This document shows, one piece after another, positions 25,501 through 37,044 of a stretch of DNA of 64,000 bases; positions within the stretch are counted from its first letter, which is position 1; each line of letters begins with the position of its first letter. Source of the DNA: Sphagnum magellanicum (lineage: Eukaryota > Streptophyta > Sphagnopsida > Sphagnales > Sphagnaceae); contig CM038924.1 in assembly GCA_021904315.1 (NCBI GenBank), forward strand, positions 1,550,001-1,614,000, written 5' to 3'. The position numbers and the translations under genes are program-made. The notes under the pieces were generated by a model. That model worked only from the letters and a program-made list of their open reading frames with translations, was not told where the DNA came from and searched no databases.

Positions 25501-28500
25501 ACTTGAAAGGTTTGCGTAATTCAATCACCTCCATCAATGGAAGAAACAAATTTGATCCGTAACTAGTTGCGAAAGCTCTTTTCATTGACCTTCCCAATGT
25601 TGTTTTGCCTACATTACAACATAGGATTTAGTTCTACATTCTGTTGCTTGCAAATTCAACCACATTTTCCATTTCAAGAAATTAATAGATGATAAATCAT
25701 TCCCTTGCATATGTTAATAAAATAAACAAAGCCACAACAACTTGTCAACAATACATGTTACCAATAAATTGCCTAACTAATGGTTTTTAATACCATATTG
25801 TACATGTATATTATTTGAACAACCAAACCTTGTAAATATTATGCCTATACAAATTAAAATAACTTTATATTTTCATTTGGTGTTAAAATTGTGTTAAAAC
25901 TAACAATTGCAATTGGAATAAAATGAAACTAGGGTGGTCATATTCATAATTGAATTACCAATAAAAGATAAATACATAAGGAGTTTTACCTTTTGATAAA
26001 CTTGTGCACATTATAAACATTGCACATATTAATTTCTTTTTACATAAAATTATTTTATATTGTATACATGTAAAATGTAAAAGGTGGGATTTTTTCCCCA
26101 TTATCATGGTCAAAGTTATTTACTTTCTTCATTTCCACCTTAAGGATTAAAATATTAGAAAGGTGCCAAAATTTTGGATGACCAAATTAGATTGATCATG
26201 ACCAATATTATACTTTGGTAAAATATTGTGCCTACTAAATAATGGTCCACTTGGCAATGGATTATAGTTGCATTGACAATTTACAACTGATGAATTTTTT
26301 CCCTCAAAATTTTTCATTCTTTCAACAAAATATTTGGGGTAATATAATCGGTATTTTAGTGTAAATTTTACCAACTTTGCTACTTGTGTTTGAAAAAATT
26401 CGTTTAAAAAGCTTTTGGACACAAATTTGGAAAGAAAAAACCTAGCTCGCAAGGTCTTCACAAGTTTTAAGGATAATTTAGTCATCATTTGAAAATTTAT
26501 GTATCCATTATCAAAATTTGAACAGAAACATATGTGATAAATGTTTAAAATTTTTTTTTTATGGATGGTTGGATTCAAGTGAAAACTGCAGATTGAACAA
26601 TTGTGTGAACCTAATTAGTTAAACATATTAATCTTAGATTATGATAACATTGTCATTAATAGATGATGGGTATTACATTGTTTAAGCAATCTGACCAAGA
26701 GTTTGAAAATCTAATTTGTTGAATTTGACTTGCAAATAAACATATTCAATATATGGAAGTTATAAATCCATTTATCACCTTGAAATGTGAGAATTCAATA
26801 TATTTTCTTTGAACATTAAAATATTCAAGAAATTTTTCTTTTTCAAATGACATGTGATTCAAATTCAGAAATGAATAGGTATGTGAATGTTGGAATTGGA
26901 TTAAACACCACTGTGGAGTCATTGCAAAAACATTTATGTGATTCACACAATTCCAGAGATGTGAGTAATGAAAACAGAAGACAAAAATTAGTGACAGTGA
27001 AAAGGCTGAGTTACCTGAGTATGCATTGCCACACAAGAACACTCGCACAAACTTGGGCGGCACTCGAGGCATGCCCCTCAAAACTGCCATGTAATCCTTT
27101 GCATTGTTTTCCAATTGTGCCTTCACTTGTGCAGCTTGCCCCTCCTCGTACAATGGCGTTCCAGCCAAGGCAATCTCCATCAAGCAAGGATGCATGCGAA
27201 CAAGATCCATCATCTTAGCCAGCACATCAGGCCCTTTAACACCTTTGCAGTAGGAGAGGCGGAGGGAGCGCAAAGTCTGATTTTTTTGTAATGACTCCAA
27301 AATCTTACACACATCTGATTGTTCCAATGGAGTGTTAACCAAGTTAATGTGGGTCAACGAACGATTCATTTGGAAAAGATCCATCAGCTTAGCCGACACA
27401 TCAGGCCCTTTAACACCTTCACAGCCCGCTAGGCAAAGGGAGCGCAAAGTCTGATTTTTCTGTAATGACTCCAAAATCTTACACACATCTGATTGTTCCA
27501 ATGCAGTGTTAGGCAAGCCAATGTTGGTCAACGAACGATTCATTTGGAAAAGATCCATCAGCTTGGCCGACACATCAGGCCCCTTAACACCTTTACAGCC
27601 CCCTAGTTCGAGAGAAAGCAAGGTGTGATTTTTCTGTAATGACTCCAAAATCTTACACACGTCCGATTCCAAGTTGCAGCACGGAAAGTCAAAATGTGTA
27701 AGGGTGTCGTTGGTGCGTAGCATGTGAGCGATTGCTTCGCCTGCTCCTTGTCCCATTTCAGAAGAATCTCCATCAATTCGGAGATGTGTTAATGATTTGT
27801 TACGGGGTCGGGCTGTAGCATGACCTGTAAGGGGCTCAAGCAGCGCTTCTACTCCATTGGGGCCCAAACCAGTGCAGCTCAGATCCAAAGAATCCAAGGT
27901 TGAATTTACTGCCAACATTGATCCCAATGACGCACCTGCATTGGACAGGCTCCCATGATAGTTGCATAGAGCAAGCTTTTTGAGAACGCAATTGTGTGCC
28001 ATCTTTTCACACACAATTTCAACGCCATCATTGTCCAATGCTCCGTCCAATGTGAGAGAGTTCAATGCCGGAAGCAGATTTTGGCAAAGTAGTTGAACCT
28101 CCTCAATACTCAACTTTTGATGCCAGTCGGTTATGGTCAATTTCTTCAAGCTTTGGCATGTACTGACAGCATGAATGAACTGATGGCGATGCTCTTTATA
28201 TGCTTCATCATATCCATCCACTTCTCGTTTAAACCTGAAGCGTAGCTTCTCCGGTTGCGATTCATTTAAGCAACGGATAGCCTCTTCAAAACTTACCTCC
28301 CCTCGGTCAGGTTCGTACAACCACACCCGATGGTTTTGAGGTGGAGAGGCAGGCATATCGTTATGAATGAGTGGATCCAGGGTTGAGAGACGATCACTTT
28401 CTACTGAGCCTTGTGATTCTTCGCTTAGGATTCGACCTGGTTGATGAATCATTTCACCCTGCACGATGATCTCTACAGGCAAAATTTCTTGTGCAGTTTG

Positions 28501-28590
28501 CTCGCATGAGCTGTGGCCACACTCGCTTGTGCTCCTACCTTGTCCCGTATCCGCTGCATCTACCGCCATTGTCAAACCCTCTGACTCCAT
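22589..28590 (-). CDS. Roco family protein (LRR-ROC-COR), three exons
   Basis: Join of 28590-27015, 25608-24239 and 24058-22589 gives 1471 residues plus TAA. Donors and acceptors are canonical (CAG|GTAAC...GTAG|GCAAA; CAA|GTGAG...GTAG|GTGGT). The first intron splits the P-loop, and joining restores GNAYSGKT (residues 521-528), which strongly supports the model. Domains: acidic N-terminus; ribonuclease-inhibitor-type leucine-rich repeats (about 130-490); ROC GTPase with P-loop, DLAGQEEY (594-601) and TNED at the G4 site (671-674); COR with NPHWFCHQVMGHLIK (818-832); then a plant-specific C-terminal region with a likely coiled coil (about 1212-1262) and a Val/Gly-rich hydrophobic stretch (about 1331-1363). 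Length is close to the plant TORNADO1-like Roco proteins. No kinase or WD40 domain follows COR. The first ATG lies at 28590; no upstream in-frame ATG precedes the stop at about 28640. Roco proteins are GTP-dependent dimeric switches. The partner and pathway here are unknown. Confidence 0.88.
24059..24238 (-). other. intron 2 of the Roco gene
   Basis: 180 bp, GT-AG, phase 0. The same intron is recognisable in the duplicate at about 19341-19516, showing that the duplication copied genomic DNA. Confidence 0.8.
24311..24373 (-). repeat. three 21-bp in-frame repeats in the Roco exon 2
   Basis: Residues 938-958 read CDQQDIG, CDQQNIK, CDRQDIY, a perfect 7-residue period. The duplicate at about 19590 has only one diverged unit (the sequence runs from WSIEFDVQAI straight into YIGRR), so the expansion happened in the intact copy or was lost from the other. 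Confidence 0.85.
25609..27014 (-). other. intron 1 of the Roco gene
   Basis: 1406 bp, GTAACTC at the donor and AATGTAG at the acceptor, phase 1, interrupting the P-loop glycine codon. AT-rich, with no gene inside. A 143-codon open frame at 26147-26578 is non-coding by composition. Confidence 0.8.
27145..27666 (-). repeat. three tandem 174-bp units encoding LRR pairs
   Basis: Residues 309-366, 367-424 and 425-482 are 58-residue copies starting SDVCKILESLQKN and sharing KGVKGPDVSAKLMDL. They are far more alike than neighbouring LRRs, so they arose by recent tandem duplication of a two-repeat block inside exon 1. Confidence 0.9.
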
Positions 28591-30261
28591 TTCCCCAGCA
28601 GCTGGCACTGAATCACAATGGTAGACCCTGCAACACTAGAACACACTATAAGTAAGCTTCACTTGATGTGGCAGAGGCCATCCACGGAGAAATTATCTTT
28701 TCAGAAGTGCATAGTCTTCCGGCAATCAAAGTCATCTAGACTCATGTCGTACTTATTGTAGTGTGTTGTTTGGTTTCTATTAGTTGCAGTTCTAGCGCGA
28801 CCTGGAAAGATTCTGATTTCTCACTTGGAGCTCAAGCCATAACTTTCCAACTCAATTTCTTAGTCTTCAATTTTGTGAATCACTACACGACATGCAGGTC
28901 TCTCACTGATTGGGACATTATATATATGATAAGGGAATCCAAGCTGAATATCAATGTTGGTGCAGGTCATATAGATCCATGTTTGGGATGCGAAGCGTGC
29001 TGCTGTGAGGCACGTACCTGCTACTTTTTGCGAAATTGAACAATTGGTGGCTCAAGGACTGGGAGTCCTTTTGTTCCGAATAGGCAGGGTATCCTTAGTG
29101 ATGTGCAATAACAGCAGCAACTCACACATCCCGCAGGCAGAAAATTTGTAACACTGGCTCCTTTGATGCCAATTTGAACCAAGCTGTTCAAAGAAGGACC
29201 CATTGTGGGATGAGTATTTAAACTACTCCAGATTAATGAGTAAAGTTTGCTAGAGTGAGAACTCAAATATGGCGAATAATGGATCTGCAAGTGATTTTTC
29301 CCGCACTGGAGCGCGCGGTGTCACCAACGAAAATTGAGGATGGTTGGAGCGTTATGGTGGGATACCCACCTTAGGACTTTCCTCCAACGACTACTATTGC
29401 ACAACTTCAGGCTTCTTTGACTTGTGCATGTTGTCTTTGGTTATTTTCAACTCTTGTTCAGGACTCCATTTGATCTTGTAGCTAGCCTTGAAAGAGCGCT
29501 ACCCTGCAGTCACCGAATATCACACATTGTCAGCTGTAGCTGGGTTCAGAACATTGTTTCGTCATAATTGAAGGGTTGCTAGCGTTGAAAACTAAGAAAC
29601 AACTCGACTTGAATATGAGATTCCTTGTGTGTCTACCAACCTGATCAGCTTTGCAGAATTGGAGGATTGAATGAGTGTGCAAAATAATGTCAAGAAGCTT
29701 GGACTTTGAATGAGATGATTTTCTTTTGTACTCGTTAGTTTTATGTTTTTATGAAGACAAACCTCCCGGGAAGTAATCTGCATGTCAGGAACTCGATTGA
29801 AGTGTACCACAACACGATGCTAGGAATTTTGAGTCTAAAAGTATAGTGAATGGATAATAGCAATTCTATTGGTGCATTTTGAAAATGGGGAATAAATTCT
29901 GAGATTCCAACTTGAATGGGTCTCGAGCGGAGAGAAACAAGGAGAGTAGGTGTGCACACGTAGTCCGGGTGCTAAGAGAGACAATGAAATTCCAAAGGGA
30001 GGCCTCGAGAAGAGAGCAAGCTAAATTAAATTAAACACAAGTGTGGGTCTTCCTCAGTGTAGTGAAAGACAACAGAAAGACATTGACCCTGAATATTACA
30101 GATCCAAGTTGTTGAAGCCTCGTCCACCAATAGTGCTAATAATGGAAGAAACAACAAGCTTGGGTGTGAGGATTGGAGAGAGTTAGTACCGTCGGGCTGT
30201 GCCAAGGGCCCCAATCGGCTTAGTAGTGGACTCGTAAACGAGCGTGTAGTTCCTAGTTACG
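28591..30261. other. 5' flank of the Roco gene, no gene seen
   Basis: Less AT-rich than the spacers and probably contains promoter and leader. Several open frames under 92 codons on both strands match nothing I know. No repeat from the 30-45 kb family is evident before 30260. Confidence 0.4.
28918..28927 (-). promoter_or_regulatory. possible TATA box of the Roco gene
   Basis: The minus strand reads ATATATATAA about 330 bp upstream of the Roco ATG, followed by a purine/pyrimidine-mixed leader. The position is plausible, but such motifs are common in AT-rich DNA. Confidence 0.25.
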
Positions 30262-30500
30262 GACCACCGGGCTTGTGGCTCCCACTCTCCATCTTCCTGC
30301 ACGCTTGCTTTGAGAGCTTGCACGCTTCCAGTGCACTACAAACCACGAGGCTTCTGACCCACTCCCTCCTCCTTGTCAAGACTACCTTCGAACCCTCAAG
30401 TTTTCAGTCTCTACAAGTTACTGACCACCAGGTTCGTGGCTCACACTGATCTCCATCTTCTTGCAAGCTAGCTTTATAGAACTTGCAAGCTTGCAGTCCC
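30262..30500 (+). repeat. local duplication at the start of repeat unit 1
   Basis: GACCACCGGGCTTGTGGCTC (30262) and GACCACCAGGTTCGTGGCTC (30422) start two related blocks. Each continues with CTCCATCTTC and a TGCAAGC-rich part. The second block leads into the 5-kb unit. Confidence 0.6.
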
Positions 30501-33500
30501 TTAGCAGGTAAGAAGCTAGAGCTTAATGGGTGTTGCGTTGAAAGCATCCTGTGCAACAATCTACTGAGAACGCATCTCTCAAACCACTTCTTGCCTTGAT
30601 GACCAATGTCAGACCCAGTACACTGAGCCACTCAAATGATAGATATCGATATTCACACATTGACAGGCCCCTCAGGTCTGCCGTACCTTCAAGCCCAGCT
30701 CATTGAGTTTGTTGCAAACGCTTGGCAGGTTGTACCGACTGTCCTGACCTTTCATCACCCTCATTGAGTATGCGTCTAGTGGCAGATAGCGATCTCTTCA
30801 ATGCTAATTAGCGCATGGAAAGTACAACGGGACGCGTGGGAAACAAGCTTACAAGAGAATGCTGATCTCTACTTCATCACAAACTGCAGAGCATGAGATG
30901 GTACTGAGGTAGGTTGGTTAAATCAAATTTTGTGAATGTAAGAGAAGAAATGAATCTTTAAAGGCATATAATAAACATTGCGACATTCAGTAGTGACATA
31001 CATCAGACATTATTTAGAACTTCCATGTGAGCAACAGATGGGCTTTGTTTTTACCATGGTGCCAGTGTGGGTGTTGGTTCACCGAAAGGGAGTCTTCAAG
31101 TGATGAAGGTAGCAAATATCTCAGAGTCAACTTACATGTACATTTTCACTTTTAAATTATCTCTTGACAGGTCTTTTTTTGGTTGGCCTTTGTGTGATGG
31201 GTTCAAGATTATTTCATGCTTTCAATTCATGAATTCAGGTTCCTTTTTCCTATTTTATGATCCAGTGGCTTTTCACAAACTTATTTAGTCTAAACGTCGT
31301 TCAATGATGGACATTTCAAGTAAGCTGCTCAATGCCTGTTTTGCATTAAAAAGTATCATCACCAGCAAGCTTCCAAGGTAACAAAGGTTTTCTTAGTTTT
31401 TCTTTTTTTTTCCCCAATTTTGTGATGGACCTGAAGTGGGAATCATCCACACAAAGTTAAATTAACCAAATTTGGTTATAAAACAAGTAATAGAGGGATT
31501 ATTGTTAGCTTGTTGAGCTTGTTAACTTAGAATGAACTTTTCAAGCCACTTCTTGCCTTGATGTCAAATGTCAGACTTGAAACAATATTTAATCTGGTCA
31601 AATGACAGATATTGATCATCATACATTAGATGTTATATTTTCAAACATAAATGATTGATTTTATTGTTCCAGCTTAGCATATAATGCTAACTTTTCTAAC
31701 TTTTGATATGTTCATAATTTGGCATGTTTTTATTGGCAAGTGAGTAAGCTTTTTAACTCTAACTAATGCATGCTACATTAAAAGAATCATCAGTACCCAT
31801 ATTACATGTTCACTAAGCTTTTTCCCAGTACATGGGGCTTCAAGTTGAACATATCTTCAAGTGTGGCTTTTTGACTACCTCCCAAATCATTGACATGTTG
31901 TACCCAGGGTAAACTTGGTTACATACTAGATATGAAAGTAGGAAAAAAAGTAAATCCTTTTATATTCTTGGATCTCTGCTGCAATTTATTCATAAAAATT
32001 TGATGATTTGAAAAAAACTCCTTGGAAATTTGGGGCACCTTTTTCCATGAGAAATCCTTTGTATAGGTTCAAATCATATTATCAAAGAAACATGGTTGCA
32101 AGGGCTCTCTTGACTTTTCGTAAACCAGGACCCATGTCCTTCAGCCAGTATTTTTTCTTGGCAAGTAGAAAGCTCTTCAATGTGAATAAATCCATGTTGA
32201 ACTAGAAGGTTTATTGGTACCGATATTAAATGTGTATGTGCAACTGTTCACAAGGGCTTTCAAATGAATTAATTATTGAACGCACATGTGTTGAAGCTGT
32301 GGTTGTATATATGGAGTTGTCCAACTATTTAATGCAAAATATATGAAATTGATTGAAGTGCTTGTGGACAAAAAAAGTTATGGGTGAAATATTTGAAGAT
32401 TGGATTTTTTGTGCAAATGTACATAATGGGAATGTAAACAGAGCTCCTTCCAGCCCCATTATTGGGCATGTGCAAATCCTAACCTCTTCAGAGGACTAGG
32501 TCATTTGGGCCATGTGCGAGCCCATTCTTTACAACTTAAAAAATTTCAGGCAAAGTTTTGCATAATAATTATTTTGGCAAATACAAGAAAAATTCAGTCA
32601 AATGTGGCAGTAAAGGCAATTAAATTGGGATGTGACCAGCTAAAATAATGTTTTGACAACCCCTGCACTTGTCCATCATGATTGTACACCCATTACGCTT
32701 AATCCAAACTGATGTCAGCAATAAGTTCATTTTTCTGAGTTTGCTCATAAACTGGTAGGTAGCATTTTGTATGGTTGACAATTATGACACGTTGTACCTT
32801 GAAGAACCTAACAACTTACAATACCCATTTCTAATGATACATGACAACATATGTATTGTTGGTGCCCCTAAACTTCATCCTTTAAGTTTGTGTGTATCTT
32901 GGTCTAACTTGGTTCAGACCTTTGACCTGGTGCTGTGTTGGTGGCCAAAGGTAGACACATGCCATTGCTTGAGAGCTTCCCCCCACCACAAAAGATCAAA
33001 AATTGAATATAGGGTAAGGGCTGATACCAGCAACCACATCTTGTGCAATATGTACATGAAAAACGTCAAACTCCATAGCCTACCCATTCATTGATATTAT
33101 AGTTATGAAAACACCTTGGAACTCTAGCAACTTGAAATTTTCCAACCAAAAAAAAAATTCACATTTTTTTTTCTAGTTGTGCTATGCAATAAAATGTTGC
33201 TTCATACTAGCATAACGGCCTCACATGATGCACACAACATGAAATTTAAACTTTTGGTGGTGGGCCTTTTTATATGTGAAAATTAATCCAGGTCCTTAAA
33301 ATCATAATTCAGTGTTCCTCCAGACTTTTAATGTCCAAATTATAATAATAATGAATGCATGTTTGAAAACACTTTTTGGAGGATTGTCAAGCTTTCCACA
33401 TTGGGTCCATGCAGGCGAGGTTACTTCCATTTCACTCCAGACAAAACCCAAAAAAATATAGGGTTCAATTTTTTGGAGTTTTTAAAAAAATAATTTATGC

Positions 33501-35620
33501 AAATTGGGTGTCTATAATTTAGTATTAAAATAAATAATTTTTTTTTCATTATTTCTTAGCATATCAAAAAATATTTTTTCGTTTGAAGTGCTTGCTAAAA
33601 TATGCACGGAGTGGCCTCCCCGTGGTTCCATGAACATTAAGTTGAATTTGTTGGGAAATAGCTCAATATGTTTTGTAACATGTCTAGCCCTTTCATGGGT
33701 GTCATTAAAGGTGTTCAAATATCACAAATTTCAATTGAATCTTTGGTGACATGAAAATTGCATTTTGAATGTGATAGATCCAAAAGACATTTGCCTTTGG
33801 AATGAGTGGGTAAAAGGTAGCATTGTCAAGCTAAACCACAATTTGTTGGATGTGATTGCACAGTCCATGCAATGGTCCATTTCTAAAGGTAGTTCTTGCT
33901 CTACTAGCTAAAGAATTTGAGGCTCAACCATTGTACATGTATGACAACTTATATATTTAACAAAACACCAAATTCCAACAAAACTATAACTTGCACCAAA
34001 ACAAAGTAAAATGAGACATAAAAATTTAATTAGAATAGACCCTTGAAACTAAATGAAATAAGGAGAATGCATTGAGCCCTTTCCTATGGCATGCACTAGT
34101 TTTTGCTTTGCTGCCAATGTGTCTGACTTTTTAAATCCTGAATGATTTGCCAAGCTCTCCAATGCATGTCCAATGCATGCCCAGTTAAATTAATCATTGG
34201 TACCAAGTGCCAAAAAGGCTCCAAGCCAAACTTGCCAAATTAACAGTGTTTTCATTGCCAATTTTGTGATGTAGCCAAAGTGGGGGTTGGCCAAATCTGG
34301 CTATATACCGGATATGAAAGTTACCAAAGAAAAAGTCTATCCACTTGGTTACCCACTGGAATTTATCATTAAAAAAATGTGATTTGGATTTTTAGGAATT
34401 TGGTGAATTTGAGTTAGTTTTTCCATGAATGTCCCTCATATCAGGGTTTGTTTTTCAATTTTTTCCATAGGAGAATTGGTTAATTTCCCGCACCCTAATG
34501 GCGAAATTGGTTGAATTTATTCTAGAATAGCACATTTTCCAAAGAAATTCTTAACTGTTTTGTTCAAAATTGACCAGAATTTTTGGGAAAAGAAGAAATC
34601 AGTACTGTGTATGGGAAGAAACCATATTCTTTTCAAGTTGGACTTTGGTGAAAATTCACGGGTAGAAAAATCACTGCCAAATCAACTAGTTTGCATTTTC
34701 ACAAAACATTTTGCCTATTGTTGCAAATCCCAGTGCCCACATCTTAGATCAAGTAGTGTTACTATGTATTAGCTAGCACTAGTGTTGCCCAATTTCACAT
34801 CATATTTTGGTTTTTAGTCTAATTCTGTGGCCCAGATACTAGGTTTTCATTGGAAAAATTGGAACTACACCTAAAGCAACATCCTACTTGAACCAAATGA
34901 CATGCCCCTTTCATTCATCCTTGTGCTCTTGTGCCCCCAAGCTCCACACACCTTCTAACACCTAACTCCTATCAACCTACACATCTTGCAACACATCGGG
35001 TTGGCACAAAGTCTTCCAACTTTTTTTGGATTTGATACGCCACCCTATAATAGATGAGTGAAGACAAGCTAGGACTTAGTCTAATGTGGACCCTTTCACA
35101 GGAGCCAACTCCCCAGACAACTCAGGCACAGTGAACCAACAACCCCATCCACTGGATGCCTGTTATTGCTCCGTTGTGGATGAACCTCAACTGAGTTAAT
35201 GTTTGGTTTCACCTTGGGAAGCAATTTTGTAGGAAATATATAGGTAGATAGGTAGGAAAATAGGAAACTACTAGGTAAGTAGATGGTTATTCATAGGTTA
35301 GGGCTATTTTTAGTACCTACTAACAACCTGCTTGTGGGTTCTTAGTAGGCTGCTGGAGAAAAAAGCGGCTGAGCTAACCAGCATGGGAACTCAACAGAAA
35401 ACTATTTCATGACCACTTCTCATTCATCCTTCATGGTGCACTGGTGGGAGCTGGTTCACTGTGGCCAGACAAGTCCAAGTTGTTCCAAAGCATCCAAAGA
35501 AACAACAATTAATGGATGTGTCAAGATGACACAAAGCCAACTGTTGTTGACAAGAAACAACTTAGAAGCTTAACTTCCCATGGCGCCATGGTGACCAAGT
35601 ATGGGTGAAGTTAATCTAAG
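30460..35620 (+). repeat. 5-kb repeat unit, copy 1
   Basis: Begins near GCTAGCTTTATAGAACTTG (30468) and is collinear with 37045-41900 (copy 2) and, in its first part and centre, with 42255-44705 (copy 3). Matches include 32740-32850 with 39375-39460, 33480-34080 with 39690-40320, and 34230-35060 with 40340-41460. It carries an internal MITE (35124-35466). No open frame exceeds about 107 codons and no transposase, reverse transcriptase or integrase motif is visible. Nature unknown: an unclassified non-autonomous element or a diverged tandem duplication. Confidence 0.75.
35124..35466 (+). mobile_element. Mutator-type MITE, copy A
   Basis: 343 bp with imperfect terminal inverted repeats: the left end reads AGGCACAGTGAACCA and the right end GGTTCACTGTGGCC (in reverse GGCCACAGTGAACC). 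It is flanked by 9-bp direct repeats AGACAACTC (35115-35123) and AGACAAGTC (35467-35475). The matching place in repeat copy 2 (about 41526-41535) has a single uninterrupted AGGACAACTCC, an empty site. Long inverted ends and a 9-bp target duplication fit Mutator-like elements. No coding sequence. Confidence 0.8.
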
Positions 35621-36643
35621 AATTGAGTAAAACTATTTGATGGGAAGGGTGGGAGGGGGAGCACCCTTTTCCTTCAAAGTTTGAGGCAATTAACAACATT
35701 GAAGACAATTCATAAACTCAAGATTGGAAACCATAGACACCGATAACAGCTATTAATCTTCCTAAGCTTCTAACATTGGGCATTCCTACAATAGATATAG
35801 TATATAGCACAATAGAATGGCATGACCAGTGTTTTTCTTCAATTTTGTCATATTGAAAATTTGGTGATTTTTTCAAGAAATTAACAAAATTAGCTGAATT
35901 TACACCAGAAATATATCCAAAAAAATTGTCAATTTTTAGTTTTGTAATGACAAAAATTGTTGAGTAAAATGACAGTGGACATGACCTCATCTAAAACTTT
36001 TGTATGTATGGGTTTCGTACTGCTGTATTGCTGTTTTTCTAGTGTTGCAATATGGCACATTATAAATGCAATAGTTCACCTGCTTGGTGGAGGAGCTTTT
36101 CAATTCCTAAAGTTCCTCCACAATGGGGGTGTACGTCTTGTTTTTTTAAAGTTCCTACCTAGCAAGTATGGTATCACAAAAAAAAAAAACTTGAACAACA
36201 AAATTTCATGCATGGTAAGGCCATCATGGGAGGGTGTTACTAGTGGCAAGGTTGCACTTAGCTCCATCTCATGCAGTCCCCTGATTTTGGTAATGCCGTC
36301 CCCCTAGGGCCTTATGTACCATGTAAAAGACATTGCTTGGGGGATTCTGTGAACCAGCATTCACCAGTGCACCAACCATTGGAAACCCAATATGAGGAGC
36401 CAAATGTTTTTGGAGCAAAATTTCAGCAAATTGTGATACAAATCCAAATTCCCCATCACAAAATTCCTTTCTTCTTTACAATAATTTGTCCTATTAAAAA
36501 AATTTCAGGCATGAATCACCAGGATTCTATCTCTGGGTGAAGAAAGTGAACCCTTAAAATTTTCAACTTTCCTACTTTGAAATTGCCAAATTTGCCTAGA
36601 TCTTTTTATGGTTGATGGCCCTAAGTAACAATCTATGGAGTAG
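35621..36643. other. spacer between repeat units 1 and 2
   Basis: Contains AT-rich fragments with tails like those of the dispersed family. Open frames up to 116 codons (35957-36307) have no recognisable homology. The two flanking MITE copies (A and B) lie in opposite orientation around it. Confidence 0.4.
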
Positions 36644-37039
36644 CCCCACAGCAAACCAGCACCAGCCAGCGCACCATGAAGGATGAATGGTAAGTGGTCA
36701 GCCGACAGTTTTCTGTTGGGTTCCAGTTCCTTAGCTAACCATGGGGGTTAGCTAAGTTGCGCTTTTTTTCTACCTACCTACTAACAACCTGCACAACAAC
36801 CCACAAGCAGCTTGCCAGTAGGTAGGTAGTAAAAACAGCCCTCAACTATGTATAAACTATCTACATATCTAGTAGTTACCTATTTTCCTCCCTATCTACC
36901 TATACATGAGACCTATTTGCTACAAAATTGATTACCCAGATGAAACCAAATATTAACTCAGTTGAGGTTCATCCACAACTGAGTAATAAGAGGCATCCAG
37001 TGGATGGTGCACTGGTGGGTGATTGTTTAATGTGGCCCC
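36644..37039 (-). mobile_element. Mutator-type MITE, copy B
   Basis: 396 bp, inverse orientation to copy A. The left end is CCCCACAGCAAACCAGCACC, and the right end, read in reverse, is GGGGCCACATTAAACAATCA then CCCACCAGTGCACC. The interior shares the ACCTACTAACAACCTGC and AACTGAGTTAATATTTGG-type blocks (in reverse) with copies A and C. No convincing 9-bp target duplication remains. It abuts the start of repeat unit 2. Confidence 0.75.
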
Positions 37040-37044
37040 TGTAG

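Noticed and set aside
26147-26578. 143-codon minus-strand frame in Roco intron 1
   Set aside because: Phe/Lys/Asn-rich composition of AT-rich DNA; the spliced model that restores the P-loop excludes it.
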